The notes: generated by a model not told the origin, from the letters alone. Counted from the first letter of the stretch, positions 21,444 to 29,095 are shown. The stretch: DNA of 29,095 nucleotides from an uncultured Collinsella sp. (GCA_937950325.1 CALFDJ010000023.1:1-29095), one strand, 5' to 3'. Translations and numbers: made by a program.

Positions 21444-22360
21444 GACAAAACACCCCAGATAAGATCGGCGCCTTGCAGCCCAGCAGCCCAAGCAGAAGCG
21501 GCCATGGCACGCTTGCCATCGGGCTTAACCTCGAGCAGTTCAACCGCACCATCGGAAAGACCAAGGTAAACACGCTTGGCCTTAATGAGAACCTGACCCT
21601 CGCCAAGCGACACATCAGCTGGCGCAGCATCGAGCACGCGAACCGACTTGCCGGCAATCACGCAACGAGCGGGAGCGGTGTCGGACGAGGCAAGCACATG
21701 ACGCACGCAATCAAGCGCCGCCATGTGCGGATCCAGACGCATCTCCTGCTTGGAAATCTTGGCAGCATGCGTGACGAGAGATTCATCCTGCTCGGTCCAC
21801 ACGGCGGTGCCGTCGGCAAGGGAAGGAAGCGTATCGGCAAGCAGTTTGCCGCCCAGCTCGCCAAGCTCCATAGTCAGTGCCTCAGCATGCTTACCGGCAA
21901 CCGACGTGGAAGCCTGAGCACAATAAGCACCAGTATCCACGCCATGCCCGATGCGCATGATAGAAACGCCAGCAACCTCATCACCAGCAAGAATGGCACG
22001 CTGAATAGGAGCAGCCCCCCGCCAACGAGGCAGCAAGGACGCATGAACATTCACAATGCCGAGCGGCGCCATGTGAAGAACCTCATCGGGCAAAATGCAA
22101 CCATAAGCAGCCACACAGAAAATATCGGCATCCGCAGCTTGGAGCGCCTCAACAACCTCGGCCGTCATACGATTTGTCTCAACAACCGGCAACCCCAGCT
22201 CAAGCGCCTTGGCCTTAACAGGAGAAGGCTCAAGCTTCTTACCACGCCCACGAACAGCATCAGGACGAGTAATAACAAGCGCAATCTCATTCCCAGCCTC
22301 AACAAGTGAAGTCAACGAAGGCACAGCAAAATCAGGCGTACCCATAAACACAATACGCAT
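21440..22360 (-). CDS. fmt: Methionyl-tRNA formyltransferase
   Basis: Adds a formyl group from 10-formyl-tetrahydrofolate to initiator Met-tRNA. The 306-residue protein starts MRIVFMGTPDFAVPSLTSL as in the family. It carries the catalytic segment GIVNVHASLLPRWRGAAPIQRAIL (conserved Asn and His) and GVSIMRIGHGVDTGAY with the conserved Asp. The C-terminal beta-barrel tRNA-binding domain is present. AGGAG lies upstream of the ATG. The gene is coupled to rsmB by an ATGA overlap and separated from def by 364 nt holding a large hairpin, an unusually wide gap for this gene pair. Confidence 0.95.
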   Translation of the reverse strand: MRIVFMGTPDFAVPSLTSLVEAGNEIALVITRPDAVRGRGKKLEPSPVKAKALELGLPVVETNRMTAEVVEALQAADADIFCVAAYGCILPDEVLHMAPLGIVNVHASLLPRWRGAAPIQRAILAGDEVAGVSIMRIGHGVDTGAYCAQASTSVAGKHAEALTMELGELGGKLLADTLPSLADGTAVWTEQDESLVTHAAKISKQEMRLDPHMAALDCVRHVLASSDTAPARCVIAGKSVRVLDAAPADVSLGEGQVLIKAKRVYLGLSDGAVELLEVKPDGKRAMAASAWAAGLQGADLIWGVLS

Positions 22361-22579
22361 AATTGTTAGTCTCCTCTCAACAATGAGCCGAGACGGCTAC
22401 AAATAACAGCGGAAAGCCAAGTACCCAGCCCATCCGCAATAACAATTCAACAAGAACAAATATACCCAAAACCAAAGAAAGAGCCGCAATAAAAGCAGCT
22501 CTTCCAACAAAGCAATTATCAGCGAAGACGCCCTTCCCTGGCCCGACGGCACCCGGGCGAAAAGGAGCACGAAAACGCA
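22361..22579. other. Non-coding part of the def-fmt gap
   Basis: The gap between def and fmt (22361-22724) holds a terminator-like hairpin (22471-22503) and a large palindrome (22580-22716). Otherwise no gene was supported. A minus-strand frame reading into 22397 encodes a hydrophobic stretch (LIIALLEELLLLRLFLWFWVYLFLL) but has no good start signal and crosses both hairpins, so it was not called. The fmt promoter or leader should lie here if the terminator is active. Confidence 0.55.
22471..22503 (-). terminator. Terminator or attenuator between def and fmt
   Basis: On the minus strand AAGAGCTGC (22503-22495) pairs with GCGGCTCTT (22487-22479) through one G-U pair around a 7-nt loop. It is followed by a T-rich tract (TCTTTGG). 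It may separate def from fmt transcription. Confidence 0.55.
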
Positions 22580-22716
22580 GTCCCCTTCCGCCGCAGGGCT
22601 TAGGTTATTGCTCCACGCGCAGTTCCGCACGAGCCGAAGAGCACTTAATGTGCTCTTCGTGCGAGCAGGACTGTTTGAGCATGGAGCAAAACCTAAGCCC
22701 TGCGGCGGAAGGGGAC
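22580..22716. repeat. Large palindromic element with nested hairpin (137 bp)
   Basis: The outer arms at 22580-22606 and 22690-22716 are 27-bp perfect complements (left arm begins GTCCCCTTCCGCCGCAGG). After one unpaired A, TTGCTCCA (22608-22615) pairs with TGGAGCAA (22682-22689). The centre (22621-22660) holds an inner hairpin, GAAGAGCAC / GTGCTCTTC with loop TTAAT, flanked by GCAC/GTGC. The inner core recurs at 29056-29095. The element lies 8 nt past the def stop. It could be a mobile palindrome (REP/BIME or MITE-like) or a structured RNA. Confidence 0.88.
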
Positions 22717-22724
22717 GGTGGGAC

Positions 22725-23261
22725 CTACTCCGTCTCGCCCGGTCGAGCGCCGCGGGCCAGGGCGTCCTGGTACTCCTTGACGGCCTTGATCCTCTGCATG
22801 GGCTTGAGTCGCTCAAACATGGTATTGCCGTGCAGATGATCGATCTCGTGCTGCAGGCACACGCAGAACAGGTCGCCCGAGGCCTCGTAGCGAATCAGGT
22901 TGGCATCCAGGTCGTACGCCTCGACGACGACATGGTCGGGACGCTCGATCTCGCAGCTAATACCAGGAATGGAAAGGCAGCCCTCGCTAAACGGCACCAG
23001 ATGGTCGCTCTGCTCCACGATCACGGGATTAATGAGCACGTACGGATCGTAGTCGCTCTTGTCGCTGTAGTCGCAGTCGATGGTGACCAGCTGAATGAGC
23101 TCGCCGATCTGCGGGGCAGCCAGGCCGCAGCCGCCGTTCTCGAACATCATCTTCTTCATCTTCTCGGCAAGTGCCTCGATCGCCGGGGTGATCTCCTCGA
23201 TGACGGCGCACTCCTGGCGCAGACGAGGGTCAGGCGACAGTACGATTCCGTTGGCTTCCAT
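22725..23261 (-). CDS. def: Peptide deformylase
   Basis: Removes the N-formyl group from new proteins and is a metalloenzyme. All three motifs are present: GCGLAAPQIG (motif 1, near residue 43), EGCLSIPG (motif 2, metal-binding Cys, near residue 91) and QHEIDHLHG (motif 3, HExxH, near residue 138). About 178 residues, normal size. The start at 23261 is preferred over the ATG two codons upstream because AAAGG then lies 6 nt before it. It follows priA by 18 nt in the same operon and pairs functionally with fmt. Confidence 0.95.
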   Translation of the reverse strand: MEANGIVLSPDPRLRQECAVIEEITPAIEALAEKMKKMMFENGGCGLAAPQIGELIQLVTIDCDYSDKSDYDPYVLINPVIVEQSDHLVPFSEGCLSIPGISCEIERPDHVVVEAYDLDANLIRYEASGDLFCVCLQHEIDHLHGNTMFERLKPMQRIKAVKEYQDALARGARPGETE

Positions 23262-23279
23262 GGCCATCCTTTCGGGTTG

Positions 23280-25733
23280 TTACATCAAATCATAGGCGTC
23301 GACGTCAACGCTCACGCTCACGCCGCGCACGGAGCCCACCTCTTTGAGGCAGGCGTCGATATCATCAGAGACATGGTACCCCACGGGCGACTTCACAAGC
23401 AGATGGAAGCGGTAACGGTCCTTGGCTCTCTCGATTACACACGAAGCCGGGCCCAGCACCTGCGGCACGGCACTCCCCGCCCGCAAAAAGTCGGGCGCGG
23501 CGGCATGCCAGCGGCGCTTAAGAAGCTTTGCGATACATCCGATGTAGTTCTGCGCGTCGTCTCGGTTCGCCGACCACACCAAGATGTTGACCAGGCGAAC
23601 AAACGGCGGGTACAGCGCGTCGCGGCGCTGATCCAGGTCGTAGTCGGTAAAGATCGAACGATCGTGCTCAGCGACGGCGCGAATGACCGGATCCTCGGGC
23701 AGGTAGGTCTGGATGATAACCTCGCCGGGGCGATCGCCGCGGCCGGCACGGCCTGCAACCTGCTCCAGCAGATCGTAGGCGCGCTCCCCCGCTCTAAAAT
23801 CGGGCAGCTTTAGCGCAAAGTCGGCATTGACCACGCCCACCAGCGTGACCTCGGGAAAGTCAAGGCCCTTTGCAATCATCTGGGTGCCCAGCAGCACCGC
23901 GCAATCGGCGGCATCGAACTGCTCGAGCAGCTTTTTGTGCGCGTCCTTGCCGCGCGTGGAATCGGCATCCATGCGAATGATGGCGACGTCGTCGGGCAGC
24001 ATCTGGTGCAGTGCGTCCTCGATCTGCTGAGTGCCCAGGCCCATTTTTGCCAGGTAGCGACTGCCACATTTGGGGCAACGGCTCGTGGCCGCCGGATAGG
24101 GCTGCACGCGCCAAGACGAACCGCATGTGTGACACTGCAGCGTGTGTGTGCGCTCGTGATACGTAAGCGCGGTGGAGCAGTGGTTGCAGGTGGGGACGCA
24201 GCCGCACTCGCGGCACATCAGGAACGGCGCAAAGCCACGGCGGTTATGCAGCAGTACGGCCTTCTCGCGGCGCTCGACCACACGCTCAAGGCCTTCTATA
24301 AGCGGTTTTGAGAACATGGAGCGGCTACCGTGCGAGAACTCGCGACGCAGATCGGCAATGCGAACCGTGGGCAACACGGCGTGTCCCGGGCGCTCGGGCA
24401 TCTCGACGCGCGTCCAGGTGGCACCGTTATACGTGCCACGGCGGCAGCGGTCGAGGGACTCGGCAGATGGCGTGGCGGAGCCCAACACGAGCGGGCAGCG
24501 GTAGCGCCGCGCCATCTCGGCTGCCACCTCGCGCACGTGGTAGCGCGGACTGGAGCCCTGCTTGTAGCTGGTCTCGTGCTCCTCGTCGATGATGATGAGG
24601 CCCAGATCGCTGAGCGGGCAAAAAAGCGCCGAGCGGGCGCCCACGACAACACGTGCGGCACCGCTGGCGACCATATCCCACTGGTCCAGGCGCTCGCCGG
24701 CCGAGAGGCGCGAATGGAACACGGCGACCGTCTCGCCAAAGCGAGAGCGGAAGCGGCCGACGGTCTGGGCCGTCAGCGATATCTCGGGCACGAGCACGCA
24801 GGCTGAGCGGCCAGCCGCGAGTACGCGTTCGATGGCGGAGAGGTAAACCTCGGTTTTGCCGGAGCCGGTGACGCCGTCGACCAGCACCACGTCGCCATGA
24901 GCGTCCAGACGGGCGCGCTCAATCTGCGCGAGTGCCTGTTGCTGGCCGTTGGTAAGGGAGACCGGCGCCTTGCCGCTTGCCGAGGACAGCGTGGTCTGCT
25001 CGCTGCATCCACGCCAGGCGCGGCGCTCCTCCACCACTACGACGCAGCGTTTTTCGAGCGCTTTAATGGTCGCAGACATACTGTTGTAGAGCAGGTTGAG
25101 GTCGCGCGTCGTAACCGGGCCGCACTGGAGCGCCTCGATAAGTTGGCGCTGGCGAACGGCAGTCTTGGGCGGCGTGTAGTCGAAACCCTCGGGCGTGAGC
25201 ATGACCCAGCGGTTTTGAATAGGCTTGACGGTGGGACGCTCAACCGACCATGCGCCGTCATCGCCCTTGACCACGCGCGGGCTTCCACCCGGGGGCAAGA
25301 ACAAACGCAGGCACTCGGAAAGCGTTGCGACGTACTCGCGGCTCATCCAGCGCGCGATGCGGGCGGCCTCTGCGGTAAAGAGCGGCTTGCTGAGGATAGC
25401 CTCGATGGCTTTAATGCGCACGGGGTCGAGGGCGTCGTTACCTTGCAGGTTGGCCAGCTCGGGCGCGATGTCGACAATGTAGCCTGCGGCGGCACGGGTG
25501 CCAAAGTGGACCAGGACCGTCGATCCGACCTGGGCGTCGTTGGCAAGGGACTCGGGAATGCCGTAAGCAAATGGTTCGGACAGCGCACGGGTGGGGATGT
25601 CAAGAACCACACTCGCGTAGGCGGCGATGGGCTCAGGCGCAGGCTCGGGCTTTGCCGGGGCAGCAGCGGATGCCGGTACCACCGTAGTCTCCTCAGGTTC
25701 CGGCGAACCAAACAGCGACAGTTGCTCGGCCAT
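23280..25733 (-). CDS. priA: Primosomal protein N' (replication restart helicase PriA)
   Basis: Recognises stalled forks and reloads the replisome. The 817-residue protein has an N-terminal DNA-binding domain (ASVVLDIPTRALSEPFAYGIPE), then Walker A VDGVTGSGKTEVYL near residue 290, Walker B LIIIDEEHETSYKQ near 380, and ATPase motifs VLGSATPS and GTQMIAKGLDFPEV. Eight cysteines between about 510 and 557 (CRECGCVPTCNHC...CHTCGS...CPKCGS) form the zinc-binding loops. AGGAGGT lies 10 nt before the ATG. A weak terminator-like hairpin separates it from gltX; def follows closely. Confidence 0.96.
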   Translation of the reverse strand: MAEQLSLFGSPEPEETTVVPASAAAPAKPEPAPEPIAAYASVVLDIPTRALSEPFAYGIPESLANDAQVGSTVLVHFGTRAAAGYIVDIAPELANLQGNDALDPVRIKAIEAILSKPLFTAEAARIARWMSREYVATLSECLRLFLPPGGSPRVVKGDDGAWSVERPTVKPIQNRWVMLTPEGFDYTPPKTAVRQRQLIEALQCGPVTTRDLNLLYNSMSATIKALEKRCVVVVEERRAWRGCSEQTTLSSASGKAPVSLTNGQQQALAQIERARLDAHGDVVLVDGVTGSGKTEVYLSAIERVLAAGRSACVLVPEISLTAQTVGRFRSRFGETVAVFHSRLSAGERLDQWDMVASGAARVVVGARSALFCPLSDLGLIIIDEEHETSYKQGSSPRYHVREVAAEMARRYRCPLVLGSATPSAESLDRCRRGTYNGATWTRVEMPERPGHAVLPTVRIADLRREFSHGSRSMFSKPLIEGLERVVERREKAVLLHNRRGFAPFLMCRECGCVPTCNHCSTALTYHERTHTLQCHTCGSSWRVQPYPAATSRCPKCGSRYLAKMGLGTQQIEDALHQMLPDDVAIIRMDADSTRGKDAHKKLLEQFDAADCAVLLGTQMIAKGLDFPEVTLVGVVNADFALKLPDFRAGERAYDLLEQVAGRAGRGDRPGEVIIQTYLPEDPVIRAVAEHDRSIFTDYDLDQRRDALYPPFVRLVNILVWSANRDDAQNYIGCIAKLLKRRWHAAAPDFLRAGSAVPQVLGPASCVIERAKDRYRFHLLVKSPVGYHVSDDIDACLKEVGSVRGVSVSVDVDAYDLM

Positions 25734-25764
25734 GGCCCCAGCACCTCCTATCCCATACGTCTAC

Positions 25765-25799
25765 AGAAACAAGAGCCCCGCTCGGGGTGAACGGGGCTC
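25765..25799 (-). terminator. Terminator between gltX and priA
   Basis: On the minus strand GAGCCCCG (25799-25792) pairs with CGGGGCTC (25780-25773) around an 11-nt loop, followed by TTGTTTC. It lies 23 nt past the gltX stop. The weak T-run allows some read-through to priA. Confidence 0.65.
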
Positions 25800-25822
25800 G
25801 GATACAAACGTTTGCGCAGCGA

Positions 25823-27298
25823 TTACAGTGCCATCGTGCGGGCGCGGTCGATGCGCGCCAGGCAGTCGTCGCGGCCGACGAGCGCCATGGTCTCGCCCAG
25901 CGGGGGGCTCACCATGTTGCCGCAGACGGCGACGCGCACGGCCTGGAACACCACGCGCTTCTTAAGGTCCATCTGCTCAGGCAGTGGCTCAAGCGCAGCG
26001 TCAATGTTGGCAGCCGCCCACTCGTCCACACCCTCGAGCGCGGCCTTGGCGGCATCCAGAATGGCGCCCATGCCCTCCTTGGCCAGGCCCTTGTTGACGG
26101 ACTTCTCGTCATACTCGAGCGTCTCAGCCGTAGCAAAGATGGGGGCGGCGACGGTCACGGCGTCGGCCGGCATCTTGGTGCGCGGCTTGACGATGGCGGC
26201 AAGCGCGTCGATCCAGTCCTCGCCGTACTCGACATTACCCTCGATGAGACCCGCCTCGTGCAGCTCGGGAACCATGATCTCGTCGGCAAACTGAGCATCG
26301 GACATGCCGTTGATGTACTCGGCGTTAACCCAATCGAGCTTCTTGGGGTCGAAGGTAGCCGGGTTCTTGGAGATGCGGTCGAGCGAGAACTTGCTGGCCA
26401 GGACATCGCGCGGGATGATCGTGGTCTCGCCGTCGAGCGACCAACCGAGCAGCGCCAGATAGTTGACGAAGGCGTCGGACAGGTAGCCGGCGTCGCGGTA
26501 CTCCTCCACCGAGGTGGCGCCGTGGCGCTTGGAGAGCTTCTTGCCGTCGGCGCCCAGGATCATGGAGATGTGGGCGAACGTGGGCACGGGAGCGCCGAGG
26601 GCCTCGTACACCATGACCTGACGCGGGGTGTTGGACAGGTGGTCGTCGCCGCGGATGACATGGGTGATCTTCATCATGGCGTCGTCGACGACGGTCGCGA
26701 AGTTGTACGTGGGCGTGCCATCGGAGCGGAAGATGACAAAGTCGTCGAGCTCCTTGGCGTCGAAGGTTACCTCGCCGTGGACGGCGTCGTGGATGACGAC
26801 GTCGCCGCGGTCCTCGGGCACCTTGATGCGCAGGACGTAGGACTCCCCGGCCTCGATGCGGCGGCGGGCCTCCTCGGGATCAAGATCGCGGCAACGGCGC
26901 TGATAGCCCTGGAAGGGGTCCTTGCGCTCCTGCGCGGCTTTGCGGTCGGCGTCGAGCTGCTCCTTGGTGCAGAAGCAGGGATAGGCCTTGCCCTCGTCCC
27001 AAAGCTTCTGGGCGGCCTGCTTGTACAGGTCCAGGCGCTCGGTCTGGGCGTAGGGACCAAAATCGCCGCCCACCTCGGGACCCTCGTCCCAGTCCAGGCC
27101 CAGCCAACGCATGGCGCGCAGGATGATCTGCGTGTTCTCATCGGTGGAGCGGGTGGGGTCGGTGTCGTCGATGCGCAGGATGAACGTGCCGCCGTTTGCG
27201 CGGGCAAAAGCCCAGTTATAGATAGCGGTGCGGGCGCCGCCGATGTGCAGTTTGCCCGTCGGTGAGGGTGCAAAGCGGACGCGAACGTCTGATGCCAT
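25823..27298 (-). CDS. gltX: Glutamyl-tRNA synthetase
   Basis: Charges tRNA-Glu (and possibly tRNA-Gln, if an amidotransferase is present elsewhere) with glutamate. The 491-residue class I synthetase starts MASDVRVRFAPSPTGKLHIGGARTAIYNW, with the HIGH-type motif HIGG. The KMSKS-type motif KLSKRH is near residue 253. Other typical segments are ILRIDDTDPTRS and YNFATVVDDAMMKITHVIRGDDHLSNT. The ATG at 27298 has AGGAG 7 nt upstream; the frame also runs 13 codons further but without family support. No T-box was seen. It is divergent from metK. Confidence 0.96.
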   Translation of the reverse strand: MASDVRVRFAPSPTGKLHIGGARTAIYNWAFARANGGTFILRIDDTDPTRSTDENTQIILRAMRWLGLDWDEGPEVGGDFGPYAQTERLDLYKQAAQKLWDEGKAYPCFCTKEQLDADRKAAQERKDPFQGYQRRCRDLDPEEARRRIEAGESYVLRIKVPEDRGDVVIHDAVHGEVTFDAKELDDFVIFRSDGTPTYNFATVVDDAMMKITHVIRGDDHLSNTPRQVMVYEALGAPVPTFAHISMILGADGKKLSKRHGATSVEEYRDAGYLSDAFVNYLALLGWSLDGETTIIPRDVLASKFSLDRISKNPATFDPKKLDWVNAEYINGMSDAQFADEIMVPELHEAGLIEGNVEYGEDWIDALAAIVKPRTKMPADAVTVAAPIFATAETLEYDEKSVNKGLAKEGMGAILDAAKAALEGVDEWAAANIDAALEPLPEQMDLKKRVVFQAVRVAVCGNMVSPPLGETMALVGRDDCLARIDRARTMAL

Positions 27299-27338
27299 GG
27301 AAATCTCCTCGATTGCAGGATGGATGTCTAACCGCATC

Positions 27339-27344
27339 AGTATA
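27339..27344 (-). promoter_or_regulatory. Candidate -10 box for gltX
   Basis: TATACT on the minus strand matches the -10 consensus at 5 of 6 positions and lies 40 nt before the gltX start codon. No matching -35 was found, so this is tentative. Confidence 0.35.
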
Positions 27345-27360
27345 AAGCATCAAAGCAACC

Positions 27361-27475
27361 TCCGCACAAAGGGCACCGACCCAATCATTGGGGACAGACT
27401 TAAATGACCAGTCGCTGGGAACGTTCTTGGTTTAAGACTGATCATTTAAGTCTGTCCCCAATGAGTAGGTGCGGA
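27361..27475. repeat. Perfect 22-bp inverted repeat between gltX and metK
   Basis: The arms at 27386-27407 and 27442-27463 are exact complements (left arm includes GGGGACAGACTTAAATGA). Inside, CAGTC (27409-27413) can pair with GACTG (27436-27440). Outside, TCCGCAC (27361-27367) can pair with GTGCGGA (27469-27475). It sits between two divergent genes, in or upstream of both promoters. The GGGGACAGACTT word resembles palindromes spread by REP-associated transposases in other bacteria; that link is inference. Confidence 0.87.
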
Positions 27476-27502
27476 AAGGGTGTGAATGTTTGATTTACGC
27501 GC

Positions 27503-27564
27503 TATGATGTGCCCTTGCATAGAGAGCCCGGCGGAATGGTAACGGTCGCCGGGACACGTTTTTT
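27503..27564 (+). promoter_or_regulatory. metK promoter -10 and structured leader
   Basis: TATGAT (27503-27508) is a good -10 candidate, although no clear -35 is seen. The leader holds CCCGGCG (27527-27533) pairing with CGCCGGG (27547-27553) around a 13-nt loop. Five nt later comes TTTTTT (27559-27564), directly followed by the Shine-Dalgarno GAAAGGA. This arrangement resembles an attenuator placed just before the gene. It does not match the SAM-I or SAM-II consensus as far as I can judge by eye. Confidence 0.45.
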
Positions 27565-27576
27565 GAAAGGACAATC

Positions 27577-28857
27577 ATGTCAGAAGAACTTCGTTCCATC
27601 CCGCCCCAACACGGGTCCTTTGTTTTTACGTCGGAGTCGGTGACCGAAGGTCATCCCGATAAGATCGCCGACCAGATCAGCGACGCCGTCCTCGACGCAA
27701 TCCTCGCCAAAGAAACAGAGCTCCAGGAGCAGGGCTACATCGCCCCCAACGGCGTGCCTGCCAACGTGGAGAACGTCCGCTGCGCTTGCGAGACCCTCGT
27801 GACCACCGGCACCGTCATCGTTGCCGGCGAAATCCGCACCCAGGCCTACGTCGATGTGCAGGAAATTGCCCGTGGCGTTATCCGCCGCATTGGCTACAAC
27901 CGCGCAAAGTTCGGTTTTGACTGCGATACCTGCGGCGTTATGAGCCTCATCCACGAGCAGTCGCCCGATATCGCCCAGGGCGTCGACGAGTCCTTCGAGA
28001 CCCAGACCGGCGCCACCACCGACCCGATCGACCTGATCGGTGCCGGCGACCAGGGCATGATGTTTGGCTATGCCTCCAACGAGACCAAAACCCTCATGCC
28101 CATGCCGCACTACCTGGCGAGCCGTCTGGCCGAGCGCCTGGCCGCCGTGCGCCACGACGGCACCCTGCCCTACCTGCGCCCCGACGGCAAAACCCAGGTC
28201 ACGGTGCGCTACGAGGACGGCAAGCCCGTGGAGGTCACGACCATCGTCATCTCCACGCAGCACGCCGCCGAGATCGAGGACATGGGCAAGATCGAGGACG
28301 ACCTCATCGAGCACGTCATCGCCCCCGTCATGGCTGCCGAGAACATGCCGTGGGACAACGCCGACATCTATGTGAACCCCACCGGTCGCTTTGTCGTGGG
28401 CGGCCCCATGGGCGACACAGGCCTCACCGGCCGCAAGATCATCGTCGACACCTACGGCGGTTACGGCCGTCACGGCGGCGGCGCCTTTAGCGGCAAGGAC
28501 TGCACCAAGGTCGACCGCTCCGCCGCATACGCCGCGCGCTGGGTCGCCAAGAACGTGGTCGCCGCCGGCCTAGCCGACCGCTGCGAGGTCGAGCTGGCCT
28601 ACGCCATCGGCGTGTCCAAGCCGCTGTCTATCATGGTCGACACCTTCGGTACCGCGCATGTTGCCGAGGACAAGATCGTCGAGGCCGTCGAGAAGACATT
28701 CGACCTGCGCCCGGGCGCAATCATCCGCGACCTGGACCTGCGTCGACCGATCTACGAGAAGACGGCAGCCTACGGCCACTTCGGCCGCGAAGACGCCGAC
28801 TTCACCTGGGAGAAGACCGATCGAGTCGAACAACTCAAAGCAGCCTGCGGCCTGTAA
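27577..28857 (+). CDS. metK: S-adenosylmethionine synthetase
   Basis: Makes S-adenosylmethionine from methionine and ATP. The 426-residue protein has the ATP-binding segment SVTEGHPDKIADQISDAVLDAIL at the N-terminus, the signature GAGDQGMMFGYASNET, and the glycine-rich P-loop-like GGYGRHGGGAFSGKDCTKVDRS. Length is near the upper end for bacteria, with slightly extended loops such as LQEQGYIAPNGVPANVENV. The ATG at 27577 follows GAAAGGA by 5 nt. It is a single-gene unit with its own leader and a strong terminator. Confidence 0.97.
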   Translation: MSEELRSIPPQHGSFVFTSESVTEGHPDKIADQISDAVLDAILAKETELQEQGYIAPNGVPANVENVRCACETLVTTGTVIVAGEIRTQAYVDVQEIARGVIRRIGYNRAKFGFDCDTCGVMSLIHEQSPDIAQGVDESFETQTGATTDPIDLIGAGDQGMMFGYASNETKTLMPMPHYLASRLAERLAAVRHDGTLPYLRPDGKTQVTVRYEDGKPVEVTTIVISTQHAAEIEDMGKIEDDLIEHVIAPVMAAENMPWDNADIYVNPTGRFVVGGPMGDTGLTGRKIIVDTYGGYGRHGGGAFSGKDCTKVDRSAAYAARWVAKNVVAAGLADRCEVELAYAIGVSKPLSIMVDTFGTAHVAEDKIVEAVEKTFDLRPGAIIRDLDLRRPIYEKTAAYGHFGREDADFTWEKTDRVEQLKAACGL

Positions 28858-28894
28858 TTAGGAACCACCAAGGTCGCAACACGCACACGCTTTC

Positions 28895-28931
28895 AAAAGA
28901 AGTACCGCCCCCAAGCGGTACTTCTTTTTTT
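28895..28931 (+). terminator. Intrinsic terminator of metK
   Basis: AAAAGAAGTACCGC (28895-28908) pairs with GCGGTACTTCTTTT around a 6-nt loop, ending in seven T's to 28931. It lies 37 nt past the metK stop and is a strong Rho-independent terminator. Confidence 0.93.
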
Positions 28932-29055
28932 AATCCGGTGGTGAAGATGTTTCGATACTCAAGGTAAGACACGTCCCTACCTAATGAATTTTGCAATCTA
29001 GCAGCTCCAACCATGTATCCTTAGTCCCGAGGGGCGGGGCATAAGGTCGATCGCG

Positions 29056-29095
29056 AGTTCCGCACGAGCCGGAGAGCACTTAATGTGCTCTCCGT
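29056..29095. repeat. Second copy of the hairpin core (cut by window edge)
   Basis: These 40 bases match 22621-22660 at 38 positions. The stem GGAGAGCAC / GTGCTCTCC with loop TTAAT differs from the first copy by one base on each arm, and the two changes form one compensated pair. The long outer stem of the first copy is not seen to the left of this copy (before 29056), so the flanks differ. The right half is outside the window. Confidence 0.85.

Noticed and set aside
21444..21491. Sixteen-codon N-terminal extension of rsmB.
   Set aside because: It lies inside fmt, and the ATGA overlap at 21443-21440 gives a better, family-consistent start.
22397..22816. A 139-codon minus-strand frame ending in a hydrophobic stretch.
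   Set aside because: It overlaps def in another frame, runs through both arms of the large palindrome and a terminator hairpin, and lacks a start signal. The hydrophobic part probably comes from T-rich non-coding DNA.
27481..27576. A SAM-I or SAM-II riboswitch before metK.
   Set aside because: The leader is short and I could not find the conserved core of either class; only a simple hairpin with a T-run is seen.

Overview
The window looks like a chromosomal segment of a high-GC Gram-positive gut bacterium. The best guess is a coriobacterium such as Collinsella. This is inferred from the GC-rich coding bias, the glgB-glgP-glgC-glgD-glgA glycogen cluster, the gltX/priA/def/fmt/rsmB housekeeping string and the many intergenic palindromes; no 16S gene or other taxonomic marker is present. 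Most genes are intact and recognisable. The left edge cuts a radical SAM gene and the right edge cuts a repeat element.

Layout. (1) 1-3877, minus strand: the promoter-proximal part of a surface polysaccharide operon, read right to left: a specialised NusG/LoaP-like antiterminator, a polyprenyl-phosphate sugar-1-phosphate transferase, two GT4 glycosyltransferases, and the start of a radical SAM protein. (2) 3878-4885: a gene-poor stretch with one tRNA-Ala(GGC), its promoter and terminator, and two long inverted repeats. (3) 4886-6226, minus strand: thiamine pyrophosphokinase and a HAD phosphatase. (4) 6558-19577, plus strand: a complete glycogen cluster (branching enzyme, phosphorylase, GlgC/GlgD ADP-glucose pyrophosphorylase, glycogen synthase) followed by a 1098-residue GH13-GH77 fusion for alpha-glucan breakdown. 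A small FmdB-type zinc-ribbon gene follows. (5) 20043-27298, minus strand: gltX, priA, def, fmt and rsmB, in the common bacterial order from priA onward. (6) 27577-28857, plus strand: metK with a hairpin-containing leader and a strong terminator.

The most unusual content is in the glycogen cluster. The two enzymes that build the polymer, GlgA and GlgB, carry long histone-H1-like Lys/Ala/Thr/Pro-rich tails; GlgP, GlgC and GlgD do not. The roughly 257-residue GlgA tail alternates acidic and basic blocks, while the GlgB tail is almost purely basic, so the pair could scaffold each other or the glycogen particle. The same 10-mer, TTGGTAAAAC, occurs upstream of glgB (in a 10-bp inverted repeat beside a plausible promoter) and upstream of the GH13-GH77 gene, which suggests one regulator controls both.

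A second theme is at least five long perfect inverted repeats (16-27 bp arms) between genes. A 40-bp hairpin core occurs twice, 6.4 kb apart. The two copies differ at only two positions, and those two positions form one compensated base pair (A-T to G-C), which is evidence that the folded structure is conserved.
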